From positions 1 to 64,000 of the forward strand of contig CASFAX010000010.1 in NCBI GenBank assembly GCA_949292945.1: 64,000 nucleotides of DNA. The letters run 5' to 3'. The stretch's first letter is position 1. Every line of letters starts with the position of its first letter. This stretch comes from an uncultured Bacillota bacterium. Its GTDB lineage: Bacteria > Bacillota > Clostridia > Peptostreptococcales > Anaerovoracaceae. A program made the position numbers and the translations under genes. This document shows, piece by piece, positions 45,244 to 54,202 of this stretch. The notes beneath the pieces were generated by a model. It searched no databases. It had not been told where the DNA came from and saw only the letters and a program-made list of their open reading frames with translations.

Positions 45244-47282
45244 ATGAAAAAAGTTATAATGATTTTCAGCACAAGTGAAAATACCGGTGCTATCCAATAC
45301 CTGCACCATCAGCTTGAAAACGTCTTTGAATCGGAGATCGAAATAGAGGACGTTTTTCTCGACTCGCTCAGTAAAAGTCAGAAGCTGGAAGCTGATGCAT
45401 ACCTCATCGTGTCGGAGGATATCTTGCAGCTTCTCAAGAACAACATATCCGACTACTCCAAAATCCTCATAGTTCGCAGATCCATAAACAAAAACTATCT
45501 CGCGGACGTGGAGAGGATCTCCGATGGTGAGACTGTTCTGGTGGTGAACGATTCCGTCGTATCGTCGCTGCAGGCCATGTATAATCTCTACGAGCTAGGC
45601 TTTGGAAACCTGAATCTGGTTCCCTTTGACGAGACAAAACCTGCATCCATCTACGACGGAATACCAGTTGCAGTAACGCCTAACGAGGAGCATCTGGTAC
45701 CGGAAGGCATAGAGCGCATAATAAATATAGGGTACAGGGAAATATCCTTTGATACCCTTCTTCACCTTGCACAGCTTTTGGGCCTTGAAAACAGCCGCAC
45801 ATATAAAAATCTCATTCTCAACTCCAAGACCGTAACGGATTCAGGCTCCCTGCTCTACACGAAATACCTCCAGGAGCTCCTTAAGACACAGGCTCTAAGC
45901 AGAACTGCTTCCGAAGGCAATCAGGCCATAGTGCTGTGCAGCCTGGGAAATCAGATCATATACATGAACCCCAAGGCCGAAGAACTCATAAGCCCTCAGA
46001 GCGCAGGTCGAAATATCGAGACGATACTGACTTTCTCTGCCGGGGCCAAAGGCGATTACATGCAAACAGAGGTTGAAATTTCAGGAGATTTATATTCCGT
46101 CGACAAATCGCCTATAAAGCTGATGAGCGAGACCATCGGCTTTTCATACACCCTTTCGCCGTACAGGGAGAAATCCGAGACGAGCAAAAACGGCATGTTC
46201 GCCAAGTACACCTTCAACGATATAGTGCACAGATCCGAAAAGATGGATCTGCTGATAAACATGGCAAAGGATATTTCAAAGACCGACTACACCGTATCTA
46301 TAACGGGAGAAAGCGGTACAGGCAAGGAGATGTTTGCCCAGTCCATTCACAATTATTCTCTGAGAAAAGATAAACCCTTTGTCGCCATAAACTGCGCTGC
46401 CCTTACGGATTCCCTCCTCGACAGCGAACTCTTCGGGTATGAGAAAGGTTCCTTTACAGGCGCCGATGCACACGGTAAAATCGGCCTGTTTGAACAGGCT
46501 CACGGCGGAACTATATTTTTGGACGAAATCGGCGATATTTCCTCCCACATGCAGCTGAGACTTCTGCGAGCCCTCCAGGAAAAGCAGATTATGAGAGTAG
46601 GCGGAACGCGGCTTATAAATGTAGATGTACGCGTAATCGCCGCGACAAATAAGAACCTGGAGGAAGAAGTTCTCAAAGGCAATTTCAGAGATGATCTGTT
46701 CTACAGGCTGAACGTCATACCTCTTCACGTTCCTCCTCTCAGAGAGCGCAAAGAAGATGTCCTACCCCTTTTCAGGTATTTCGTCGGCGACAAGTTCGCA
46801 GACCTTACGGAGGCAGAAAAAAGTCAGCTCACGGCAAGCTCCTGGCCAGGAAACGTAAGAGAGCTGGAAAATGTGGCCACGTATTACTGCGCCCTGTCGA
46901 GATTGCCGGTTACTGCGCCCTGTCGAGATTGCCGGATCTGTCAAAAAACAGTACCGATAATCTTACCTTTCATCCTGACATTGCCGGGCCTGCGGCTGTA
47001 CCTACCGAAGATGAACTAAAGGTATGCATACTCGATATTGTCTCCGTTAACAGCCTGCCTTATCGCGGTATAGGAAGGGCGGCCATTTTGAAGCACCTGA
47101 GGGGTCTATCCATTCATATAGGCGAGGGCAAACTCAGAGAAATGCTGCAGGAACTTTTTTCAGCAGGGCTTATCGACATTCATAAAGGCCGAACCGGCTC
47201 AGTCATCACCGATGCCGGCCGTGAGTATCTTCAAATACACGCTGACATAACTTCCGAATATCCGAGGAGGACCGAATTTTAA
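45244..47282 (+). pseudogene. Sigma-54-dependent activator, frameshifted by a 26-bp tandem duplication
   Basis: An enhancer-binding protein that would be 670 residues long. The start at 45244 follows TTTCAGGAGCC; a frame from 45211 lacks a site. The N-terminal 190 residues are an unrecognised sensor; a PAS-like part follows (QAIVLCSLGNQIIYMN). The AAA+ core has Walker A GESGTGKEMFA, the sigma-54 contact loop GSFTGA, Walker B GGTIFLDEIGD and a sensor II region near WPGNVRELENV. A 26-bp unit is present twice (46884-46909, 46910-46935) and shifts the frame, so the present product ends at 47019 with about 30 foreign residues. With one copy removed the frame continues through LPDLSKNSTDN into a C-terminal winged-helix-like domain (VNSLPYRGIGRAAILKHL) ending at 47282. 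The broken product keeps the ATPase but loses the probable DNA-binding part. Confidence 0.9.
46884..46935 (+). repeat. Perfect 26-bp tandem duplication inside the regulator gene
   Basis: Two identical 26-base units lie head to tail, each beginning TTACTGCGCC and ending AGATTGCCGG. Because 26 is not a multiple of three, the second copy shifts the frame by two. Removing one copy restores an open frame of about 115 more codons. Such repeats can expand and contract by slippage. Confidence 0.95.
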
Positions 47283-47296
47283 AATCGGTCCTCCTC
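47264..47296. terminator. Perfect inverted repeat between convergent genes
   Basis: GAGGAGGACCGA (47264-47275) pairs with TCGGTCCTCCTC (47285-47296) over 12 bp. The TAA of the regulator (47280-47282) lies in the loop. There is no clear T-run on either side, so this is a possible bidirectional terminator between the regulator and the D-aminopeptidase gene. Confidence 0.55.
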
Positions 47297-47314
47297 ATCA
47301 GTGCTCCTATGTTC

Positions 47315-48109
47315 CTATCCTATGAAATATCTGCATCGTGATAATTCCATGGGAGTTTTTGCCTCGTAAGATACGGTAAAATCATCTATACGTTTTACCC
47401 CGGGAAACCATTCTGCTGATGCAGCTTTCTGAAATTCCTTGTAGCAAAGAGTCATCGTATAACTTTCCTTCAGCTTCCGCGGCATAGGAAGCGGCCTGGA
47501 CAGTACTTCCTCCACTCTAGCTTCTATCTCCGCTATTACGTCGTCAGGATGCCTGTTCCATGTCGCATTTCCAATGCCTCTCTTTGCCGCTACGGTAACT
47601 ATTCCAGGGTATTCCTCTGCTGCGGCCTTACATGCACCTTCATCTCCCGAAATAAGCAGAGAAGGAACTCCCAGCTGATCAGCTACCTGCGAATTTATCG
47701 TGAACTCGGATGCATAGCTGTCGTTAATCTTAAACCAGTTATATACGTAATCTTCACAGGTGTGCTTAAGCGGACTGCCTGTCGTCCAGGCGCCGGAATG
47801 ATACCCTATATATATTATGCCGTCAAAAGATTCATCAAGACCGCCAAGCATCGACATGGGATTATTCATCCATCCTCGTATGAGTTCCACTCCATTAGGC
47901 AGCAGGTTATGGTCTATATTCATGGCATCCTCATGGCCATCTTTTACGACCACACTGCATCCGCACCTTAAGGCCGCCCTGCAGGCTGCTGCCGTTTCAA
48001 GGGACATCTGCCTGCATGCCTCCTCATATCCTTTTCCTCCATATCTGGTAGCGTCCCAGCTCGTTATTCCGCTGACACCTTCTATATCCGAACTTATAAA
48101 TATCTTCAT
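47315..48109 (-). CDS. M55 family D-aminopeptidase (DppA-like), paralog 2
   Basis: 264 residues, aligned without gaps to the paralog at 44263-45057, with the same ligands (Asp8, Glu10, His59, His104, Glu135) and the same KHTCED region, where Cys replaces Ser of the paralog. It is the last gene of the binding-protein/DppBCDF run, 12 bp behind dppF, so peptides brought in by the transporter would meet it at once. DppA releases D-amino acids from short peptides such as D-Ala-D-Ala, products of cell-wall turnover. Base composition and codon use are slightly more AT-rich than in paralog 1. Confidence 0.92.
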   Translation of the reverse strand: MKIFISSDIEGVSGITSWDATRYGGKGYEEACRQMSLETAAACRAALRCGCSVVVKDGHEDAMNIDHNLLPNGVELIRGWMNNPMSMLGGLDESFDGIIYIGYHSGAWTTGSPLKHTCEDYVYNWFKINDSYASEFTINSQVADQLGVPSLLISGDEGACKAAAEEYPGIVTVAAKRGIGNATWNRHPDDVIAEIEARVEEVLSRPLPMPRKLKESYTMTLCYKEFQKAASAEWFPGVKRIDDFTVSYEAKTPMELSRCRYFIG

Positions 48110-48121
48110 CTCTCGCCCTTC

Positions 48122-49108
48122 CTACAGCATGTTATAGCAAGCTACCTGGTGATCGTTGCCTATGTCCTTAAGAGGCGGCATTGCAGCTGCACATTCCTCC
48201 GTCGCATATCGGCACCTGGTTCTGAAAGGGCATCCGCTCGGCGGATTCATAGGAGAAGGAACGTCTCCCTCGAGTAATATCCTCTTGCTCGTCGCCGCCT
48301 TTCTCGGATCGGCAACGGGCGCCGCTGACATGAGAGACTGAGTATATGGATGTTTCTTGTTCTCAAACAGCTCTGCCACATCCGCAACCTCTACAAGATG
48401 TCCCAGGTACATTACACCAACCCGGTGTGAAATGTGGCGTACCATGGAAAGGTCGTGAGATATGAAGAGATAAGTCAGTCCCATTTCTTCCTGGAACTCC
48501 TCCAAAATGTTTACGACCTGGGCCTGTATGGATACATCGAGAGCTGAAATCGGCTCGTCGCATACTATAAACTTCGGTCTCAGTGCCAGCGCCCGGGCAA
48601 TTCCGATACGCTGCCTCTGTCCGCCTGAAAACTCGTGAGGATACCTGTTTATATGGTCGTCCTTAAGTCCTACCATGTGAACCAGTTCTCTCACCCGCTC
48701 ATCCCTTTCTTCTTTGGAAGACACGAGATTCTGCACGCTGAGAGGAGCTCCTATAATCTCGTTTACCGTTTGCCTCGGATTAAGGGAGGAATACGGATCC
48801 TGAAATATCATCTGCATATCCTTGCGGTACGGAGCAAACTCCTTTTCGCTGAGATCCGTTATATCCTTTCCGTCAAATATAATCTTACCACCTGTTGGCT
48901 TGTACAGCTTCAGAATCGTTCTTCCTACGGTAGTCTTTCCGCAGCCGGATTCTCCTACCAGCCCGAATGTAGTTCCTTCCGGTATGGAAAATGAAACGTC
49001 GTCGACCGCCTTCAGCGTCTGTCTGCTCTTTTTTCCAAAGCCCTTTCCGGCTATGGAAAAATACATCTTAAGTCCCTGTACTTCTACTAAAGGTTTCTTA
49101 TCTTCCAC
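48122..49108 (-). CDS. Oligopeptide ABC transporter ATPase DppF/OppF-like
   Basis: 328 residues from a GTG at 49108. AAGGAGG lies 6 nt upstream and the codon stands one base after the dppD stop, so GTG is preferred over the ATG at 49165 inside dppD. Walker A is GLVGESGCGKTTVGR, the signature is FSGGQRQRIGIARAL, Walker B is FIVCDEPISALDV, and the oligopeptide-type C-terminus has CPFRTRCRYATEEC, which in some family members binds an Fe-S cluster. It pairs with the dppD product to power peptide import. Confidence 0.93.
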   Translation of the reverse strand: MEDKKPLVEVQGLKMYFSIAGKGFGKKSRQTLKAVDDVSFSIPEGTTFGLVGESGCGKTTVGRTILKLYKPTGGKIIFDGKDITDLSEKEFAPYRKDMQMIFQDPYSSLNPRQTVNEIIGAPLSVQNLVSSKEERDERVRELVHMVGLKDDHINRYPHEFSGGQRQRIGIARALALRPKFIVCDEPISALDVSIQAQVVNILEEFQEEMGLTYLFISHDLSMVRHISHRVGVMYLGHLVEVADVAELFENKKHPYTQSLMSAAPVADPRKAATSKRILLEGDVPSPMNPPSGCPFRTRCRYATEECAAAMPPLKDIGNDHQVACYNML

Positions 49109-49109
49109 G

Positions 49110-50123
49110 TTAAACCTCCTTATTCCTTGCCGCTGCCTGCGGGTGAAGCAGCCAGCAAGCGGCACGATGTCCCTCGGATACCGTCGTAAGCTCGGCCGGC
49201 GCCATGTTGCATATCTTCATCGCGTACTGACAGCGAGCTGCAAAAGGACAGCCCTTAGGCGGATTCATAAGATCCGGCGGACTTCCGGGAATCGGTTTAA
49301 GCTTCTGCTTCTCATATACGCCATCCTCAAGCTCGGCATCCCTAGGAACAGATTCAAGAAGTCCTTTAGTGTACGGATGTTTTGTCTCATAGAATATCTG
49401 ATCCAGAGAACCTTCCTCCATTACGAGACCGCCATACATAACGACAACTCTCGTACATACCTGAGCTATTACGCCTAAGTCATGAGTTATAAGGATTACT
49501 GAAGTGGAGAACCTCTCTTTAAGATCCTGCATCAGTTCCATGATCTGAGCCTGAATGGTAACATCCAGCGCCGTGGTAGGCTCATCGGCTATGAGTATCT
49601 TAGGGTCGCAGCACATTGCTATGGCTATCATCACCCTTTGTCTCATACCGCCGCTCATCTCGTGAGGATACTGGTTTATTCTCTTCTCAGGTTCATTAAT
49701 TCCGACGATTCGAAGCATTTCTATTGCCTTCTCCTTCGCCTCTTTCTTTTTCAGCTTCTGATGAAGCTTAAGAGGCTCCATCAACTGAGTTCCAACGGTA
49801 TAAAGAGGATTAAGGGACGTCATCGGATCCTGGAATATCATGCCGATTTCGTTACCGCGCAGCTTCTTCATAGCTTTCTCGTTTTCAGCGAGAAGATCCT
49901 TGCCGTTAAATTCAAGCTTATCTGCGCGTACTGCTGCATTATCCGCAAGAAGGCGCATAATCGACAGCATCGTTACGCTCTTTCCACATCCCGACTCGCC
50001 TACGATTCCCAGGAATTCACCGGAATCCACATGAAGGTCGATACCCCGTACCGCCTGCACGATTCCCGTTCCGGTGGCAAAGTTGGTCTGCAGATTTTTT
50101 ACTTCCAAAAGATGTTCTGACAT
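49110..50123 (-). CDS. Oligopeptide ABC transporter ATPase DppD/OppD-like
   Basis: 337 residues. Walker A is GIVGESGCGKSVTM, the signature MSGGMRQRVMIAIAM, Walker B ILIADEPTTALDV, and the C-terminal peptide-transporter extension has CPFAARCQYAMKIC. It forms a heterodimer with the next gene product. The start is 12 bp after dppC on the same strand. Confidence 0.94.
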   Translation of the reverse strand: MSEHLLEVKNLQTNFATGTGIVQAVRGIDLHVDSGEFLGIVGESGCGKSVTMLSIMRLLADNAAVRADKLEFNGKDLLAENEKAMKKLRGNEIGMIFQDPMTSLNPLYTVGTQLMEPLKLHQKLKKKEAKEKAIEMLRIVGINEPEKRINQYPHEMSGGMRQRVMIAIAMCCDPKILIADEPTTALDVTIQAQIMELMQDLKERFSTSVILITHDLGVIAQVCTRVVVMYGGLVMEEGSLDQIFYETKHPYTKGLLESVPRDAELEDGVYEKQKLKPIPGSPPDLMNPPKGCPFAARCQYAMKICNMAPAELTTVSEGHRAACWLLHPQAAARNKEV

Positions 50124-50135
50124 AATTCCTACCTC

Positions 50136-51110
50136 TTATCTCTTCAATCGCGGATCCAGTGCATCGCGAAGTCCGTCGCCTATAAAGTTTAGCGCAAACA
50201 TGGTCAGGCAGATAGCGAGTGCCGGGAAGAGCATCAAATGCGGATACATACCCATAGTCGCCATACCGTCGTTGGCCAAAGTTCCCCAGCTTGCAACCGG
50301 TACGGCAATTCCGATACCGATGAAGCTTAAGAATGCCTCGTCAAATATTGCAGACGGAATGAGAAGCATTACTGTAACTATTATAGGTCCCATACTGTTA
50401 GGAATCAGATGCCGCAACAGTATCTGGAACCTTGTCTCTCCAACCACCTTGGCTGCCATAGCGTAATCCTGATTCTTTATGGTAAGAATCTGTCCTCTCG
50501 TCTGTCTTGCAGGGTTCAACCAGTACGTCATACATATTGCAATAAGTATGCTCGTCATCTTTGCACCCATGAACATGATGAGAAGGATGCTGTATAAAAG
50601 GGACGGAACAGAAGCGAACACATCCACAAAACGCATCATCAGCATGTCCACCTTGCCTCCGAAGAAGCCGGAAATTCCTCCGAACAGAACGCCTACTACA
50701 AGGCTTACTATTGCGGTGACAACACCTATGGTAAGGCTGATTCGTGCTCCGTAAGCTATTCTTACGAGAAGGTCACGTCCGAACATATCCGTACCTAAAG
50801 GATGCTCGGTATTCGGTGTCTGGTAAATGGCCGAATAGTCCTGCTGGTCATAGGTATACGGACTGAACATAGGGACAAAAATTGCAACCAGCACCATAAA
50901 TATCAGGAAAATTATTCCTATTACTGCAAGCTTGTCGCTCTTCATCTTCAGGTAAGCATTGCGCCAATAGGATATACTCGGCCGGTTTATCACGTCCGTC
51001 AGCTTCTCCTCTTCCGGAAGCGGATCGAAAAGCTCTGCCGGAATATCCATATCCTTCATGGTGTATGCCGGAGCAGGAGTCTCCGGAAACATATTTATCT
51101 TTTTCCTCAT
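50136..51110 (-). CDS. Peptide ABC transporter permease DppC/OppC-like
   Basis: 324 residues from the ATG at 51110, which has GAGG upstream and avoids a 10-bp overlap with dppB that the ATG at 51131 would need. A soluble N-terminal part with an OppC_N helix (KLAVIGIIFLIFMVLVAIF, about 67-88) is followed by five more membrane helices and the EAA loop (YAMAAKVVGETRFQILLRHLIP) that contacts the ATPases. LGTDMFGRDLLVRIAYGARISL is the typical OppC signature. Confidence 0.94.
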   Translation of the reverse strand: MRKKINMFPETPAPAYTMKDMDIPAELFDPLPEEEKLTDVINRPSISYWRNAYLKMKSDKLAVIGIIFLIFMVLVAIFVPMFSPYTYDQQDYSAIYQTPNTEHPLGTDMFGRDLLVRIAYGARISLTIGVVTAIVSLVVGVLFGGISGFFGGKVDMLMMRFVDVFASVPSLLYSILLIMFMGAKMTSILIAICMTYWLNPARQTRGQILTIKNQDYAMAAKVVGETRFQILLRHLIPNSMGPIIVTVMLLIPSAIFDEAFLSFIGIGIAVPVASWGTLANDGMATMGMYPHLMLFPALAICLTMFALNFIGDGLRDALDPRLKR

Positions 51111-51120
51111 AGCTCCCACC

Positions 51121-52047
51121 TCATTCCTCATACCTTACGCGCGGATCTATCAGTGCGTAGGCAATATCGACTATAAGCGTGCATATCATTATAAAGATAC
51201 CGAAGAATATGGTCATGCCCATTATCATCGTGTAATCTCTGTCGCTTACGGAATTTACGAAGTATCTTCCTATGCCGGGAACCATGAATATACGCTCTAT
51301 GGCGAAGCTTCCCGTAGTCAGGTTGGCTACCAGAGGACCGAGGTAAGTCACAACAGGAACCACCGCATTTCTCATACCGTGCTTTCCTATTACCATAAAT
51401 TCCGGAAGGCCTTTTGATCTGGCCGTTCTGATATAATCCTGCTGCACTACTTCCATCATCGAAGATCTTGTCAGTCGCGTTATATTGGCTATAGGGGACA
51501 TACACAGGCAAACTACCGGAAGTATGTAGTTTACGGCCTGCCCCCAGCCATGAGATGGCAAGATGGAAAACTCCATACAAAATACGTACATCAGCAGCAT
51601 GGCTATTACAAACGTCGGTATGGATATGCCTATCGTCGCCAGGGTCATGGAAGCCATGTCCGCAATGCCTCCCCGCTTAAGCGCTGCAATTACGCCTAAC
51701 GGAATTCCTATGGCAAGGGAAACTACGATAGCCCAAAGTCCAATCTGGGCCGAAGCAGGAAAACTGCTTGCAATAAGTTCGTTTACTGTATAATTAGTCT
51801 TCTTCATGGACATTCCCAAATCGCCCTGAAGAAGGTCTGTCATATAATTAAAATACTGTTCATATACAGGAAGATTCAGTCCGTAGTGTGCTTCTATGGC
51901 TTCCCTGACTTCAGGGTTCAGGTTTTTCTGATCGCCTGCACTGAAAGGACTTCCCGGAACAGCATGCATAAGGAAAAACGTAATTGTGATAAGCAGAATC
52001 ATCGATACTGCCGCAATCAGTATACGCTTTATTATATATTTCAGCAT
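51121..52047 (-). CDS. Peptide ABC transporter permease DppB/OppB-like
   Basis: 308 residues from the ATG at 52047 (GAGGAAG upstream; the frame is open to 52080). It has six membrane helices, begins MLKYIIKRILIAAVSM, carries MHAVPGSPF near 25, and ends with the family signature DPRVRYEE. The EAA loop is DYIRTARSKGLPEFMVIGKHGMRN. It forms the channel with dppC. Confidence 0.94.
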   Translation of the reverse strand: MLKYIIKRILIAAVSMILLITITFFLMHAVPGSPFSAGDQKNLNPEVREAIEAHYGLNLPVYEQYFNYMTDLLQGDLGMSMKKTNYTVNELIASSFPASAQIGLWAIVVSLAIGIPLGVIAALKRGGIADMASMTLATIGISIPTFVIAMLLMYVFCMEFSILPSHGWGQAVNYILPVVCLCMSPIANITRLTRSSMMEVVQQDYIRTARSKGLPEFMVIGKHGMRNAVVPVVTYLGPLVANLTTGSFAIERIFMVPGIGRYFVNSVSDRDYTMIMGMTIFFGIFIMICTLIVDIAYALIDPRVRYEE

Positions 52048-52080
52048 CTGTACTTCCTCTTTCGTGAATCTTCTCTGCAA

Positions 52081-52108
52081 CAGAAGTTTACCATAAGGTA
52101 AACTTCTG
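52081..52108 (-). other. Intercistronic stem-loop between the binding-protein gene and dppB
   Basis: CAGAAGTTTACC (52081-52092) and GGTAAACTTCTG (52097-52108) form a perfect 12-bp stem with a 4-base loop, in the 134-bp gap between the two genes. No T-run follows on the minus strand. Such hairpins often protect the 5' mRNA segment from decay and so raise the amount of binding protein over permease. Confidence 0.7.
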
Positions 52109-52181
52109 CCGCATACATCATTTGATTCTTTCGGGAGAATTTGCCTCAGATTACAAATCCCGAATAAGACTTTGTCGCCTG

Positions 52182-53804
52182 TTATTCAACGATATCCGCA
52201 TACTGGAAGAATACGTGTCCTATGTAATTCTTCAGTACTCCTTCAACTCCCGGTCTTACAAGCATCGTATCGGTGTAGAATGTTACCGGCATAGCCGGTA
52301 TCTCTTCTGCCAGAATCTTTTCACCTTCTACGAAGTTTTCCATTCTCTTTTCATTATCGGTTTCCCTGTAATTTTCCTGCATCAGCGCATCATATGCCTT
52401 TGAAGGTTCAGTGTTTGCCCAGCGAGCATCTTTCAGAGATCCGTCAGGATTCATTTCACGACGCTCTTCCCACAGGAACAGGTTCGTGCTAGGGTCGTTA
52501 TAATCACCGGTCCAACCATCATCTGCTATATCCCAGTCGTCTGTTTCGAATACATCCCAGTAGGTGGATGGCTCATAGGACGTAATCTCAACGTTGATTC
52601 CTATCTCGCCCCACATGGACTGCAGTCCCTGTGCACGATTAAGGGCTTCTTCAGTGTTCTGGCATACGTATCTCAGGGTCGGAAGTCCTTCTCCGTCAGG
52701 ATATCCTGCCTCTGCCAAAAGTTCCTTTGCGGTTTCCACATCGTAGCCCGTCATATCTCCGGCCTTGTCACGATACTGATCATCACCCCAGAGTATGCCG
52801 TAAGGAACCCATCCTGTTGCAGGGTGATCCAGCTTTCCGAGAAGAGTAATCAGTGTCTCTCTGTCAAGTGCCAGGGAAAGTGCCTGACGTACGCGATTGT
52901 CCGTAACGTTAGCGGTATTTACTGTCAGATAGTTAACGCCAATTCTGTCTGCATTAACCAGCTCGTCGCTGTCCTTATACGTATCGATAGCTTCTGCATT
53001 CAGATTATCGGAAACGTCGATTTCTCCGTTTTCATAGGAAGCAAGCTCTACTGAAGGCTCATCCAGAAATACGAATTCAACCTGGTCGATCTTTACGTTG
53101 TCTGCGTCATAGTAGTTAGGGTTTTTCTCAAGCACAACGTTAACCTGATCGTTGAGCTCTATCATTCTGAAAGGACCGTTTCCTACGTATGTTTCAGCAG
53201 TCTTTGTCCACTCAGGATTCTCGTTTACTATATGCATCGGCAGAGCCACGTAAGTGCAGGCGATGTCGAGGAAGTATGTGCACGGATTTTCAAGGGTAAT
53301 CTCAAGAGTCTGATCGTCGAGAGCCTTGTATCCTACATCTTCCCATTCACACTCACCTGCGATGTACTCGCTGATACCCTTAACGTATTCTTCGAGAGTC
53401 GTCTGCTGAGCCATAGTCTCAGGTGCGCAGTAATACTTCATCGTCTCTTCCCAGTCGTGGGCGGTCATTTCCGTGCCATCCGAGAACTTTGCGTCATCAC
53501 GGATGTGGAATGTCCAGACAAGTCCGTCCTCACTGGTCGTGTACTCATCTGCCCAGCCCATCTCCGTTGTTCCATCTTCAGCAACGCGGGTAAGTCCGGT
53601 GAAGATGTTGTATTTCAGAACGCTGTATTTTGCGAAACGGCTGCCTTCTACGTATTCAAGAGATTCCGGCTGTCCTCCATTAGCGTAGACAATCTTCTTA
53701 ATATCTCCTTCGCTGCTCGAGTCGCCACCGTCTCCGCCACATCCTGCAAGGCATGTCAGAATCATGACACCACATAACAAACTAGCTAATAACTTCTTCT
53801 TCAT
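52182..53804 (-). CDS. Peptide-binding lipoprotein (SBP family 5)
   Basis: 540 residues. The N-terminus MKKKLLASLLCGVMILTCLAGC is a lipoprotein signal with lipobox LAGC, so the protein is tethered outside the membrane. The family 5 fold is shown by GLTRVAEDGT near 75, FHIRDDAKFSDGTEMTAHD near 115 and GPFRMIEL near 205. It captures oligopeptides and hands them to DppBC. AAAGGAGGAAG precedes the ATG. It is the first gene of the operon and is preceded by a sigma-54 promoter. Confidence 0.94.
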   Translation of the reverse strand: MKKKLLASLLCGVMILTCLAGCGGDGGDSSSEGDIKKIVYANGGQPESLEYVEGSRFAKYSVLKYNIFTGLTRVAEDGTTEMGWADEYTTSEDGLVWTFHIRDDAKFSDGTEMTAHDWEETMKYYCAPETMAQQTTLEEYVKGISEYIAGECEWEDVGYKALDDQTLEITLENPCTYFLDIACTYVALPMHIVNENPEWTKTAETYVGNGPFRMIELNDQVNVVLEKNPNYYDADNVKIDQVEFVFLDEPSVELASYENGEIDVSDNLNAEAIDTYKDSDELVNADRIGVNYLTVNTANVTDNRVRQALSLALDRETLITLLGKLDHPATGWVPYGILWGDDQYRDKAGDMTGYDVETAKELLAEAGYPDGEGLPTLRYVCQNTEEALNRAQGLQSMWGEIGINVEITSYEPSTYWDVFETDDWDIADDGWTGDYNDPSTNLFLWEERREMNPDGSLKDARWANTEPSKAYDALMQENYRETDNEKRMENFVEGEKILAEEIPAMPVTFYTDTMLVRPGVEGVLKNYIGHVFFQYADIVE

Positions 53805-53942
53805 TTCTTCCTCCTTTCACTCTGTTCTGAAGCGGTCTTGATGTACCTCCACTTTTCAGATTCAAAGCTTCCAACATCGCACATTACCCGTTCATCTTTT
53901 TAATGATACTGAATATTCTACGATGATATCACCATATGACAT

Positions 53943-53960
53943 AAGCAACAAACATGCCAT
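53943..53960 (-). promoter_or_regulatory. Sigma-54 (RpoN) promoter of the peptide transporter operon
   Basis: On the minus strand TGGCATGTTTGTTGCTT has GG and GC exactly ten bases apart and matches the -24/-12 consensus TGGCAC-N5-TTGC(A/T) at all but one key position. It lies about 140 bp before the start of the binding-protein gene. A gene for a sigma-54 activator lies 7 kb away at the other end of the same locus, which supports the call. Confidence 0.8.
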
Positions 53961-54080
53961 ATACACGTTCTTAGGAAGATAGTGTTGTAAGTCCGCCATA
54001 AACTTGAAGTGATTTTTTTGTGCTGATTTAGTAAATGCAGACTTTACAGAATTTTTTCACGCCGCGGATCTGCGTTAATT

Positions 54081-54117
54081 AAAAAAATACGCCCACCTAA
54101 TATAAGGCAGGCGTATT
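54081..54117 (-). terminator. Terminator of the OYE-type gene
   Basis: AATACGCC (minus strand) pairs with GGCGTATT around an internal bulged part, and TTTTTTT follows. It lies about 90 bp after the stop at 54203. The rest of 53805-54202 holds the sigma-54 site and AT-rich sequence; no gene is seen. Confidence 0.8.
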
Positions 54118-54202
54118 CTCAATATTCTTTCCTTATAATTGGATTTATACATATAAATCCAATTAATTCCACTTTATTTTTCCTATTCAGGCACCTTCTC
54201 CC

